Assembly (NCBI RefSeq): GCF_037975245.1
Contig: NC_092576.1
Coordinates: 6,665,001-6,715,000 of the forward strand
Direction: 5' to 3'
Source: Apostichopus japonicus
Taxonomy: Eukaryota; Echinodermata; Holothuroidea; Aspidochirotida; Stichopodidae
Length of the DNA stretch: 50,000 bases
In this document: positions 24,301-36,115 of the stretch, in pieces
Numbering within the stretch: position 1 is the first letter of the stretch
How the letters are laid out: each line of letters begins with the position of its first letter
The notes under the pieces: model-generated
Told to the model about the DNA's origin: nothing
Seen by the model: the letters and a program-made list of their open reading frames with translations, nothing else
The model's database searches: none
Translations under genes and position numbers: made by a program

Positions 24301-24936
24301 GTGTGATACCATTGGTTTCCATGCATGTGTTTATCAGTTTAAGACAAAGGTATAATATTAACTTTAAGCATTTATAAAATGCAAGCAGTATGATCTGATT
24401 TATCTTCATTAAAAAATAAGTTTCTAATCAGTTTATGGGCTTGCTCATGTTAGACAAGCTTTTGTACATTCTTGTTTATGCACTTAATAAGGTGTTTTCT
24501 GTACAACTGATGCTTCTAAGATGAATATAAAAACGTGTAACACATTTAAAATGGCATCTATGGCTTTTATCTGTTGTTTATTGCTTATGCGTATTGTCCA
24601 GCCCAGACTTGGGCGATACCTTGGAAAGGTGTTATACAAAATACAGAATTAACACGATCTGGATTGGATAAAAAATTGCAATTCAACATCAGTGGGAAGA
24701 TCTAAATAACACCATTTTTGGTGTTAAAATCAATTCAGTTAGTGTTAATTTTACACCAACCAGAGTAACAATATCAACACCAAAGATAATGAATTTAACA
24801 CCCTTTGTGGTGTAAAGAAAAGGATTCTCAACTTGGTGTTAATTTAACACCCGCTGGTGTTGGCAAATATGCACTCCAAAAGGAATACAAATTTAACACC
24901 ATGGGTGTTAAATTTAACACCCGAGTTTTTGCAGTG

Positions 24937-24995
24937 TAAGTGATCTATAGTTTGTAGCCAGCTAATTATATATAAACGAAACTGCTCTTGACATG
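24937..24995 (+). pseudogene. Penelope-like fragment (right part of split copy)
   Basis: Matches the segment after GCTAAGTGAT in the paralogue near 40.23 kb (shared GTAGCCAGCTAATTA and ATATAAACG). It follows the right end of the CACTG element directly and runs into a (TA)n tract. Confidence 0.75.
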
Positions 24996-24999
24996 GGTT

Positions 25000-25001
<2 letters not shown>

Positions 25002-25094
<93 letters not shown>

Positions 25095-25145
25095 AATATT
25101 TATATATATATATATACATCTATATATATATATATGTATATATAT
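25002..25145. repeat. (TA)n microsatellite
   Basis: About 85 bp of pure TA followed by interrupted TA and then TG repeats (to about 25160). Confidence 0.95.
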
Positions 25146-25185
25146 ATGTGTGTGTGTGTGCGTGTGTGTGTACGTGTGGGGGAAA

Positions 25186-25505
25186 ATATCACTGGCGGGA
25201 ATACACGTTTCAATGGGATCACTACTCACTCCGGTTAAAATTCGGTAACAGTGAATAATTCTGCGGGTTGAGAGTTAACACAGGAAATGTCATGAAAAAA
25301 AGAAAACTAATATCGGTATTGCAGTGAGAAACAGTAGTTTTTAGGAGCATCTTATCCTGAGTAAGTATTAGCTGGACATATAGGCCTACATGCATAGCAA
25401 GCCTATACCTAGCTATTGTTGGCCATAGCAGTTGAGGAACGCTTGAAGTGGGCTATAATTATGGACAAAACAACAACACTGTAAGTTCATTTTGTCATTT
25501 TGTTT

Positions 25506-25601
<96 letters not shown>

Positions 25602-26674
25602 CTTACCGTTTGTGATCACAATTTTATAATCACCTACTCACTGCCATGGAAAGTTCCAATATTTTTTCAGTGTAGGGAGCAAAATAAGATGAAAGCTCGT
25701 GAACAGAGGAGGATCATATAATTGTAACTATATTGATTTGTCTAAAATCGAAATCCGCTCTGAAGTTGAGAAGAGATTTTGTAACTCTCTGAACTTCGAA
25801 CCCCTGAAGTATAGTTGTATTCTTTACCGATCTGATACATAGTATGCATGCAAGATTAATGATCGCGGACTTACCAACAATAGTATACTCAAAAGCAGTT
25901 AAGCGTGTTACACGCATCTTAAATAGACGTCACAGATCATAAGGTAACATTTTAGTGCCTAATTAATTAGATGTTCAAAAGATTTCTCAACTCTTCATGG
26001 CAGCAGACGTAGCGATTTACGCCAAGTTGGATACCCTATATGAGAAACCATAGAGGTCAAACTTTCGGCAGGATCGAGTTCGATAGCAAAACAAATATGA
26101 CTTAATTAGACTTTGGATTCTATAGTTAAGAAATGTTTAACATTGGTATATATACCATATGCGTGACTATACCTGCATGTGTATCTTCGCGGTAGCCTAT
26201 AGCTATGTCTAATTTCTATGCTATATATTTGACAAGTAGGCTACACACAAAGTTGAGATAGGCCTATAGTTGAAGGTATTATTAGTTTCAACTGTATTAT
26301 CCAGTGACAAGACTTATAGGCGCTTTCATGGAGCACGTCACACGGAAGACACCGATCCATGGTATTGGTACGTCATTTCTGAGCTTCACATAATTGAAAT
26401 TAGTGGATTTGCCTTACGCTTCATATGTCTATGGTTCCAATCTGCTTGTAAAATTACACAACTGTGCATTAATGGACTAACTTTAGTTTGCTACTCAGCC
26501 TAGGGTTAGACTAGCCAGTCACCTATGTCTAGCTAGTCTCGGTCAATTAGTCCTGTCCTACGATCGTTATACAAATAGCTGTCAGTCAAACTCAAATTAA
26601 TTTATTCTTAACTAATTTAGGCAACTGAAGTTCCATTAAATTTAAAAATGGAGAGGTCTTAGCTTATTGATGAG
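25186..26674 (+). repeat. Segmental duplication copy A, left part
   Basis: Homologous to 29525-31119. Shared landmarks include ATCACTGGCGGGA, CGCTTGAAGTGGG, GGACAAAACAACAA followed by CTGTAAGTT, GCGCTTTCATG, and CTTACGCTTCATATGTCTAT. It is interrupted at 26675 by a hAT-like element and continues at 29169. Confidence 0.8.
25509..25600. repeat. (TA)n microsatellite
   Basis: About 90 bp of pure TA inside segmental copy A; copy B has no such tract here. Confidence 0.95.
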
Positions 26675-26890
26675 CAGGGGCGTAGCGAAGGGGTTTTTGT
26701 TGGGGGGGTGTGGAGAATTTGATTTGCCGACGGATCTGGAAGTGGTGACTGAAATGGGGGAGGGGTCTAAGGGGAGGGGTGTCCCCCTTTTTTTAGTTTT
26801 GAAACGTCCTTAGATGCAATCTGGTGCATATTTTAAGTCGAATTTGATTTGCCGACGGATCTGGAAGTGGTGACTGAAATGGGGGAGGGG

Positions 26891-28120
26891 CAGGCGCGGC
26901 GGAACGGAAAAATTATTGGGGGGGGGGGCTAATTTGTGGAGACTATCTAAGCGGAGCGCCACCATCGGTTGGCGCGGAGCGTACAAGAAAATGTTGGGTT
27001 TTTCAAACCCCCCAGATGGCCGGAAACGGCACTTCCCGAGTGTTTTATGCTGCGAATACCCAGCCCTAAAACATGGGTCTCAAGCCTGCAATTTCTCAGA
27101 TTGCACGTAAAAATCTGTAAAAACATTGTAATTTGTATATTCGATGGTGTTTTAAGAGAGTAGCTATTACTCGACGTGTTCTCGCAAAGACGTTTTTGAG
27201 TGTAGTAAATTACTACTTGCAATTAAATGCAATAATTACAATTAAGGGTGTCGAAAGCTATTATTGATTGGTACGGCGGTTCAGAGTGTGGCCAAACTAT
27301 CATAATTATCGGGGGGACGTTTGGTAGGTCAAACTACGCTACGCGCCACCATGGTTGGCGCGTAGCGTAATGGAGAAAATTTTGAAAATATGCCTCCCAG
27401 ATTGCAGGAAATGGCACTTTCCGAGCTTGAAAACAAGACCCCTGCCATGCCAGAGTAGTCACATTTAGCCTACTTGCCGTCATCATTATTGAAAATTATT
27501 GAAACATATATACCTCCGAGATTTTTTTTTTCCATTTTTTAGTCCTACTTTCTTCTTTTTGCGTCGTGAATATTGGTCCGGCGTGTACCGGCTCCGACGC
27601 CCCTGAATTAAATAAATGTCATAAGAAAAAACAGAAAGTATTTCTTAATGTCAACAAATGGGTAATTCCAAAACCATGTGCAGTTGCCAACAAATTTCTA
27701 TGACCTAGCACTGTCATCATGTCACGAATAAATGTACCCTATACAGTACAGGTGAAATGCTAATATTGTGTTTTTCTTCGTTTAATAATTGATTGCGTTT
27801 AAACATAAAGCCATGTTCCACGCCTTGCGTGTATTTGTAGTGTAAACGCAAATGTTGAAGAGTGTAGCGTTTAGCTTATTACCCTCTTATTTAAAACACT
27901 AATATTCGATGAGGCATGATACAGACAATCAATTATCATATTTAATTATACACCTATATACGTGTGCATCGGACAGATCGACAAGTATGCATTAAAAAAT
28001 GGGCAGATGCACGTTTCGGAGCCTTGGTAAATATTGGGGGGGCTTATCATGCATTTGCCCCCTCAACTTTTTCATTGGGGGGCTGAGCCCCCCAAGCCCC
28101 CCCCGGTTCCGCCGCCACTG
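26891..28120 (+). mobile_element. Non-autonomous hAT-like element A2, nested in element B
   Basis: Same ends and interior as element A1 (9421-10518). The flanking 8-mers are GGGAGGGG (26883-26890) and GTGAGGGG (28121-28128), a 7 of 8 match, inside a minisatellite unit of element B. It lacks the MITE present in A1 and instead has unique sequence with a second GCGCCACCATGGTTGGCGCG hairpin at about 27344. Confidence 0.82.
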
Positions 28121-28985
28121 GTGAGGGGTCTAAGGGGAGGGGGCTCCCCCTCCCCTTTCGAAAATTTTTAGTTTTGAAACGTCCTTAGATGCAATCTGGT
28201 GCATATTTTAAGTCAAATTTGATTCTGGAGGTGGCGACTGAAATGGGGAGGGGTCTAAGGGGAAAGGGAAAAAAGGGGGAAATTTTTTAGTTTTGAAACG
28301 TCCTTAGATGTACTGTAATCTGGTGCATATTTTAAGTCAAATTTGATTTGCCGATGGATCTAGAAGTGGTGACTGAAATGGGGGAGGGGTCTAAGGGGAG
28401 GGGAAAAAAGGGAAAAATTTGTAGTTTTGAAACGTCCTTAGATGCAATCTGGTGCATATTTTAAGTCAAATTTGGTTTGCCGACGGATCTGGAAGTGGTG
28501 ACTGAAATGGGGGAGGGGTCTAAGGGGAGGGGAAAAAAGGGAAAATATTTTTAGTTTTGAAACGTCCTTAGATGCAATCTGGTGCATATTTTAAGTCAAA
28601 TTTGATTCTGGAGGTGGCGACTGAAATGGGGAGGGGTCTAAGGGGAAAGGGAAAAAAGGGGGAAATTTTTTAGTTTTGAAACGTCCTTAGATGTACTGTA
28701 ATCTGGTGCATATTTTAAGTCAAATTTGATTTGCCGATGGATCTAGAAGTGGTGACTGAAATGGGGGAGGGGTCTAAGGGGAGGGGAAAAAAGGGAAAAT
28801 ATTTTTAGTTTTGAAACGTCCTTAGATGCAATCTGGTGCATATTTTAAAGTCAAATTTGATTTGCCGACGGATCTGGAAGTGGTGACTGAAATGGGGGAG
28901 GGGTCTAAGGGGAGGGGGAAAAAGGGGAAATTTTTTAGTTTTGAAACGTCCTTAGATGCGATCTGGTGCATATTTTAAGTCAAAT
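28121..28985 (+). repeat. Minisatellite of about 130-bp units inside element B
   Basis: Seven or so units, each with AGTTTTGAAACGTCCTTAG then ATGCAATCTGGTGCATATTT, a gap, GGTGACTGAAATGGGGGAGG and a purine-rich stretch. A further partial unit lies at 26708-26890 before element A2. Two unit variants (ctggaggtggcgact and gccgayggatctrgaagtgg) alternate in pairs, suggesting higher-order duplication. Confidence 0.88.
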
Positions 28986-29168
28986 TTGGCACGGAAGAAG
29001 CTCCCGTTCTCCTTTTCTCTATTCAGCTTTCCTTCTTTCTTCCCCTTCCGCTCTCTTCCCCTTTTCTCCTTTTGCCGACAGACCCAAAATTTGCCGACAG
29101 CGACCAAATTATTGGGGGGGGTGTGACACCCCCCGCACCCCCCCGCTCGCTACGCCCCTGTTGATGAG

Positions 29169-29460
29169 AATCAGTATATAACAAATCATATATCGTCAGC
29201 TTACTGTACTAGGCTATATATATATATATAGCTTAGAACTAACACTGATACAAGCAATCAGTACCCATCTGCCATATATAGGCATAGCCTAGTCCAGTTA
29301 GTAAATAACGTTTTGCTATTTATCATTAAACCTTTATATAGACCTAACTTTAGGATAGGTCTTAAATCAACTATATAGTAAACGTAAACACATATTTGGA
29401 TAGCGTCTATGGCTGCCTATAAATATAGTATGACCATTCTGAGGCTCCAACAATATCAAG
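29169..29460 (+). repeat. Segmental duplication copy A, right part
   Basis: Continues copy A after element B and matches 31120-31400 (shared TAGCCTAGTCCAGTTAGTAA, ATAACGTTT, CCTAACTTTAGGATA). Confidence 0.78.
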
Positions 29461-29524
29461 AGAACCCGGAACGGCCGGACTTTGTATCACAGACCGATGT
29501 CCGCATATATAGTTTCTGTATTGT

Positions 29525-31400
29525 AGGGAAAAATCACTGGCGGGATTAGGCCTACACGTTTCAATGCAATAAAATATACTCACTTCGGTTAATATTCAGT
29601 AACGGTGATTAATAATTTTGCGGGTTAAGAGTTTACAGAGGAAATGTTATGAAACCGGTATTGCAGTGAGAAACAGTATATTTTTGTCTTATAGTAACTT
29701 ATCCAGTAAGTACAAGCAGGCTACATACAAAGTAAGCATATGTTTGGCCTATACCTAGCTGTTGTCACCGTAGCGGTTACGGATCGCTTGAAGTGGGTTA
29801 GAATGATGGACAAAACAACAAAACTGTAAGTTAATTTTGTCATAGGCCTATTGTATTTGTTCCGGGTATAACCTCATAAGTAATTTCGACAACTGTTATA
29901 TTTATCATTTAAAACCTGAGACATAATATGTTATAATAACAATGTACAATGAACGATATGTTTTATCATAAATTTATGCAGAAAGAATCAGATGCCGCCT
30001 ATACATACATAGTAGGCCTAACCTAATTTCTACGCTTTTTCGACAAGTGCAAACAAAATTTACATTCATTACAGTGTTATTACAGTTCGAACAGTGATAA
30101 GACTTATGCGCTTTCATGAAGCACGTCACACGACCCTCCATGGTCGATACGTCTACTTGCGCGTCACATGATTGAAATCAGTGGTCCTGCCTTACGCTTC
30201 ATATGTCTATGATTCCAATCTGCTTGTGAAATAACACAACTGTGTCAATGGCCTAACGTACGTTAGTTTGCTACTCACCCGTGTGAAACATTGAAGCCTG
30301 CGCACTTTAATAATATTAGCTAGATAGGCTTACCGGGACATACTTATAAATGCTAAATAAGGCATCAGCCGTCGCCAGTTCCAAGGAAAGTTTGGGACTA
30401 ATTTTGTGAAGTCGTACGTGCGTTAAGTTTTATTTCTCTATCGTATGTTGCGAATTAATGTAGGCACCAGTCTAGGCCTTAATTGGGCCTTAATCAAAGT
30501 ACTTTAAATTGCCTTAATCTATGTTAGTCCTAGCCCATGATACGATAGGATACGTTAGGCTTAGCGTTAGGCCGTAAAATTACTACTATAGTATGGTATG
30601 AAGTAGCCATTGCCGCGACAGTTAGTCCAAACTTTGTTGTGTCCTATACACACGGTTTAGCCAATTGGCTTGACTGGTATTAAAGACTAGTTTAGGCCAG
30701 ACAATAACCAGGTTTTATGCCTAATAGTAACAGTATAACGCAGCACACGTACGTGATACTTAATATGTCTAACTCTAAGTCAGTCCTTAGCTATAGGCTA
30801 GGCAGGCTAGGCCTAGTTGCTTTAAGTTTAAGTAACTTTATACTATAGCTCGCCGAATAGTTATGCGTGGCATAGGCCTATTCGTTCCGAATTCTAATAT
30901 TAGTAACAGCCAAGTTGTCTGCCGCAAAGTACTGTAGCAAATTATCGTTATGATTGGAGCTTATTTAGCCTAAGGGTTAGTCTAACCTGGCTAGGCTCGG
31001 TCAGGCTTGCCCCAAGTTCGTTACACATGCTTCAAACTCAAAGAAATTTATGATACTAATTTATGAAAATTAAGCTCCGTTAAACTTAGAAGATGGGTAG
31101 GTCGTGGCATATTGATGAGAATTAGTTATCACATAATTGATTTCGTCAGATTTCTCATATTAGGCATAGGCCTAGGCCTATGTACTAACAGTAACAGTAA
31201 CACTGATAGCAATCCGTACCCTTCTGTCATATAGGCCTAGCCTAGTCCAGTTAGTAAATAACGTTTGGCTATTTATCATTATAACTATTAAAGGCCTAAC
31301 TTTAGGATAAATCTCAAGTCAACTAGTAAAAGTAAACAATTATTTGATAGTCTATATACCTGCCTATAATGAGCATTTACTTTAGTTCCAGTATTATCAA
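29525..31400 (+). repeat. Segmental duplication copy B
   Basis: Direct copy of 25186-26674 plus 29169-29460, but longer in the middle (about 30280-31090, rich in AGGCCTA motifs). At 29813 it has ATGGACAAAACAACAA followed by a consensus donor GTAAGTT; copy A keeps both at about 25461. Apart from this possible tiny first exon I see no coding region. Confidence 0.72.
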
Positions 31401-33104
31401 CATATCCCACAATATCATGCAATTTTGTCTAGACCCAACGTAAACTTGACCAAAATTGAAATAAACTTTATGTGTGCTACTTTATTTTATACACTATATC
31501 CGACTGAGACAGCTGTTTAAGACCTACACTAGGCACACATAGCTCTAGATTATTTATTAATTTATCATCAGAGTGGAAAGAAACTTACGCTATTTGTAAT
31601 ATTTTTTTTACTGCTCATAACAATGGCAGCCAGCTTACAAGCAAACATGATAGTTTATCTGTAACATTGCTTAAAAAGTTAAAGACAGCCCTACAAGTCT
31701 CACGTATGGACGGTATTCATAAAATACATGTTAGTATATAGCAGACGATTCTGCTAAAATGGTTACACATACCACTTCACATGGTCTTCATGTCTCCCAC
31801 AATCATCTCTATCTGAGAGAGAAACAATTGTGAAACTAGTATGCACGGAATCATTAAACGTGTTTCCTATGCGGTATAGCATAGTATGCGCTATGAATAA
31901 ATGAACGAAACAGCAATAATGTATGTTTTTACGTATACACATTGGTATCAATGTCCAAAATGACTTTTTAACTTGTCGTGTTCAGGACAACTCGTCCACA
32001 AACCCGTCCTAATACAGCATATGCCAGAACATTCTATCATGTTCAAAGAGGTCACTCGGCCGCGCGCCTATCGATATGTTTTGACATGACAAAAGTGTCA
32101 TATTGCATGTCAGCTATAGTTTGCCATGACTTGACCCGTTATGTCAAGTGACGTCACATATATACACTCTGTAATGGTGTGTTACACCAAATCAAACAAT
32201 TGAGCTACACTTAAAGATTTCTTCAAGATACCTTATTGCCACAATCCTTATATAACACATATATACTATTGCTGTTGGAATGAATACTTATTTGTTTCTT
32301 ACCCGAGTAGCTGTTCTGATTAATTTTCATTGTGATTAGGCCTACGTGTTATTTGTTCTTCAGAATATTCAACTTTGAACTGTGATTAGTTTAGTGCCGA
32401 TAACGCTGGTGTGATATCAGATGATAACGATAATGCTAAAAAACACCGTGATTATAGTTAGGTCAAGGCTGTGATTGTTTAAGCGATACACCTATACATT
32501 TTGACTGAAGATTATTATAATCATATCATATTTCGGACATAAAATGGATTTTTGCTGGTCGAAATCTGCAATGTGAGGAGGTGTTTTTAAAAAATTGAAA
32601 GCCGAAAGAAAATTAAGCTCTAAAGGCTATTCAGGTAAATTTGAATAAGATACGGACACGTACGAAGTCTTCCAGCTTAGTAAACGACCGTACGCTAATT
32701 AGACAATCTAATCGGCTCGAAATATGTTGCAATAATGTGACGTCATGTCATTGACCAAAAAACATTCTATTGATAGAAAGACGTGTCGTAGTACTTGTCA
32801 ACATGTCTGGATATGTATGATATATATGTATGTATGGATATGTATGGATATACATGTCGAAATAACGTCATACTGCAAGTCCAGAACATGCTATTTGTCG
32901 AGGACTCTACATGGGCGTACACGTTACTATGATACGGGATAGACAATAAACAAGGCACACATTATGCTTCTGTAAGGTTTGAGGACACTATTGCTATAGG
33001 ACAGTATAGTTTTCATCTTTCGATTTAGAGTACACATGTAGTCAGCTTGTGTTGTGTTCCTCTATAAGTGTATCAATGAAATCATTAGACTTACCAACAC
33101 GTCC
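31401..33104. other. Intergenic sequence with no recognised gene
   Basis: AT-rich. Holds several TGACGTCA-like CRE motifs (about 32150 and 32739) and a TATGGATATG repeat near 32820. No coherent ORF or named element. Confidence 0.45.
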
Positions 33105-33112
33105 ATATATAG

Positions 33113-33474
33113 CAGTGGTTCTCATAGTGGTCCCTGCCCTCCTGGGGGCGCTGGGAAGTCTCACGGGGAGTAGGGGGGGGGGGGCATTGGCACTGGGGGT
33201 CCCTGACATTACGACACAACACTGCAGCGATTTATGGCACAATTGGGCATCCAGGGGGCTTGTGAACCCCAAAAAATAAATATTGTTGAGAGAAACTTCA
33301 TCATCTTGTATAGGGAATATAGGCTATTTTTCAATTCCTTTATGCATATCTTCGGACAGTCTGATTGCTCGCTTGAGCGGTCGACTATGAACGGTAGGTC
33401 GAGGGGAGGGGGTAGGGGGAGGGGGCATTTGGGACAGTTCAAGATGGTCGTCAAAAAAAGGTTGAGAACCACTG
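33113..33474 (+). mobile_element. hAT-like MITE C
   Basis: Ends CAGTGGTTCTCA and TGAGAACCACTG are a perfect 12-bp inverted repeat, a common hAT end type. Flanking 8-mers ATATATAG (33105-33112) and ATATAGAG (33475-33482) match at 7 of 8 positions. 362 bp, non-coding. Confidence 0.82.
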
Positions 33475-33482
33475 ATATAGAG

Positions 33483-34650
33483 TGCTAGGTAAATTTGTCA
33501 AAACTTGCCTGATTATTTCAAACTGCTACATTTTTCCGATCCCCGGGTGTAAATATGAACTTCTAATTAAGGTACTATGCAGAAATCGACGTATTTGGAT
33601 TCGATTAGAACTTCTGTTATGATATACACACAGTGATATAACCTCTATTATTGTAATCAACCCGCTTCTGTACACTTTGAGTAGGAATAAAGTGTACCGG
33701 GTCATTCATACACAAATAACGTCACCACATATACTACTAGGATGAGTCTATACAGAATGATCTTACTTTCAATACGCGTCCGAGGGCTACAAACATCGGT
33801 CCTTATCTAAATCTACCTACCGTCACATTTTCCAAAACCTTCGCTTCAGCCAACACCATAAATGTGTTCGCTGTTTGGTTTAGTTTGGAAAACGCGTCCT
33901 TCGTGATGTTTGGTCCGAGGCTACGATCGGTTCTTATGATACCCTCACTTTTTCCCAAAAACTTCGCCACCTGGCATGTGTGACCAACTCAAAGAAAAAT
34001 AAATTAAAAAAACAACAACAACGAAGCAAAGTATAACGCTTCTTATAAGTCTTTCTAATGATACTGGCATGTACTATAATCACACTCTTAGTTTCAACTG
34101 GCGCTAAACGCTGCAGTGGAAGTGATCATAGCACAAGTGCATGAATTCATACAGCGGTCTAGTTTTAGACTCATCAAAAGAGATTCACTTATTTTACCAT
34201 TAATTCCTCTAATACAACACTTTTATATTGAAATTTCAATTTGAGGATACATATCCTCAAATTGATATTTATAAAACGATGATTTCCAATATTTTCCGGT
34301 ATTTTCCTTTTAGGTTGTTATTGCGATACGGTCAGTGGTCATCCAGGGGCCGCATATTATCAATGAGACAGATTTGCGTTTTTTCGCACTGACTAAACCA
34401 CTCACTTAATTCACATGATATCTACAAGGTATAGCGTTTACGACGAAAGTGTCACTCAATAGCCCGATGTTTCATGATTGATTTTTTTTAACGATTTTTT
34501 TTGTGGTTAGTTTAATCACTCGCTACATGAAATACTCACAAAGCTTTACAAATTCGTTTTCAAAAGTCAGAGAAAGGTATTCCTATACTATACAGTGGTT
34601 ATGATTAGGTATGCGTTTCATTAAAAAACATACACAAAAAGCAATGGTCG
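33483..34650. other. Intergenic sequence with no recognised feature
   Basis: AT-rich, no coding region, repeat or RNA gene that I can support. Confidence 0.45.
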
Positions 34651-34658
34651 ACATCGTA

Positions 34659-35017
34659 CAGTGGCGTAGGAAGGTACTTTTGAGTGGGGGGGGGGGGGGC
34701 TGAGGACTGATGGCCGGCCTGGGGGAGGGGTCTTTTGGAATTTTTTTGCATTTCCAGGTGGCCTCAGATGCAATTTGGTGCAATATAGCACACTTCAACA
34801 CCCACTCCATTTTGTAAAGAATTTTGCATTTTCACCGCGCCTTAGATGCAATTTGGTGCTTCAAATGAGATTTTTTTTCTCATTTGGAAATGAAAAAGTG
34901 GTTTTCTGACTTGAGGAGCGGGGGGGAGGGGGGGGGGGGGCAGAACGATACTTCCGCCCCCATATTTTTCACTGGGGGGGGGCTGGCGCCCCCAGCCCCC
35001 CGGTTCCTACGCCCTTG
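34659..35017 (+). mobile_element. hAT-like MITE D
   Basis: Ends CAGTGGCGTAGGAA and TTCCTACGCCCTTG are inverted with one or two mismatches. An exact 8-bp duplication ACATCGTA flanks it (34651-34658 and 35018-35025). Non-coding; the interior contains the CTTAGATGCAATTTGGTGC motif found in element B. Confidence 0.87.
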
Positions 35018-35464
35018 ACATCGTATGTTGTAGACGTCGCTAATAGGTAAACAATCAATTATGATTTGTGTTTTGCTCATTCATAAATACTCTGTAGTAT
35101 GAAGACCATGATCATCTTCATGCAGATAATTTAACACACGACTTGATGATTTCAGAAGAGCTGCATCCCCCCCCCCCACCCCAGTAGTACTGTCTGTGGT
35201 TATATGGCAGATATAGCAGTTTTTCATTACATTGTGGAAAATTAATACGAGTTGGATAAACGTCGGTACAGACAATTAATTATGTGATGACGGGCTTATG
35301 ATATCGAAATTAATTCGATCTTGATAATGCAATAAAAAAAAGTACGGACCCGCCGTACTTTCGTTGTTTTTTGATACATGTTCAACATGACTGCAATGGT
35401 TCACCTATATCCACACAATACATCATGTAAATACCATTCGGTTAAGTACAATTTGAGAACATCG

Positions 35465-35828
35465 GCGTCGTCAAGGGGTGCCCTGGGGGTGGGGCACGTG
35501 CCACCCACCCAAAATCGTGCCCCTTCCAGGTGCCTCCCAGATGCGACTTGTAATGTAGTGTTAAAAATAATCTCAAACAAAACTTTATCTGCCTCAATTA
35601 AAAAGCATACATATCGGACTGACTAAGCCCGAAAAGTCTTGAACATAAAGTTACTACAAGTTGCAAAATATAGCACCAGATTGCATCTAAGGACCCTTAA
35701 TTAATCAAAAACACCCCTCCCCTTTAACCCCACAGGACCGCATTCGCAAATAAACATTGTGCGCCCTAATTAAGTGATGTGCCCCCCCCCCGTGCCCCCA
35801 ACATTGAAATGTCTAGCGACGCCACTGG
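35465..35828 (+). mobile_element. Probable degraded hAT-like MITE E
   Basis: Right end TAGCGACGCCACTG and a left GGCGTCGTCA are roughly inverted. The interior has the GATTGCATCTAAGG motif in the opposite orientation and C-rich runs as in elements B and D. I find no target duplication, so the boundaries are uncertain. Confidence 0.45.
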
Positions 35829-36115
35829 TTCAGATTAAATGTAGCCCGAAACGCAACAACACAAATGGACTGTCACGGTCTTGGATGAGCCACAACGTCA
35901 CAAGTGACTCAATCGCTATACTTCATCGTATAACGGATTGCCCTTGGAAAAAAGTCGTCGTCGGGTGGTAAACGAGACCTGCGTCCTGCTGAACATTCAC
36001 ACCACCGTTATATGTATTATGCATGAGATAAACATGTTCGAACTTGGAAGTTACATGATGAGGGAGAAACCCTCACATATTAGCCAACACTAATACAAGC
36101 AACGCTAAAGCTATA

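Larger units (their letters stand above)
15996..24936 (+). mobile_element. 8.9-kb CACTG-TIR element carrying a CIDE-N/SAMD3-like gene
   Basis: Left end CACTGCAAAAACTC(C), right end (C)GAGTTTTTGCAGTG, a perfect inverted match. TA lies on both sides (15994-15995 and 24937-24938). The flanks are two parts of one Penelope-like element: the intact paralogue near 40.2 kb reads GCTAAGTGAT across the join. Both ends hold repeats of a GGTGTTA/TAACACC motif, dense at 24700-24930. No transposase-like ORF is visible, so it looks non-autonomous or decayed. The interior holds a multi-exon CIDE-N/SAMD3-like gene and a hAT MITE. A TA duplication fits Tc1/mariner-like or some other cut-and-paste groups; I do not assign a superfamily. 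Several kb of host-like gene inside one pair of TIRs suggests gene capture, unless the gene belongs to the element. Confidence 0.72.
26675..29160 (+). mobile_element. hAT-like element B with internal minisatellite
   Basis: Inverted ends CAGGGGCGTAGCGAAG and CTCGCTACGCCCCTG with an exact 8-bp duplication TTGATGAG (26667-26674 and 29161-29168). The paralogous segment at 31112-31119 has a single TTGATGAG followed by AATTAGT, i.e. an empty site. The interior is an array of about 130-bp units and an inserted element A2 (26891-28120). No transposase is seen. Confidence 0.88.

Noticed and set aside
24844-25238. Open frames of repeated Ile-Tyr
   Set aside because: They are translations of (TA)n microsatellites, as are those at 7.1, 40.4, 42.7-43.1 and 46.4 kb.
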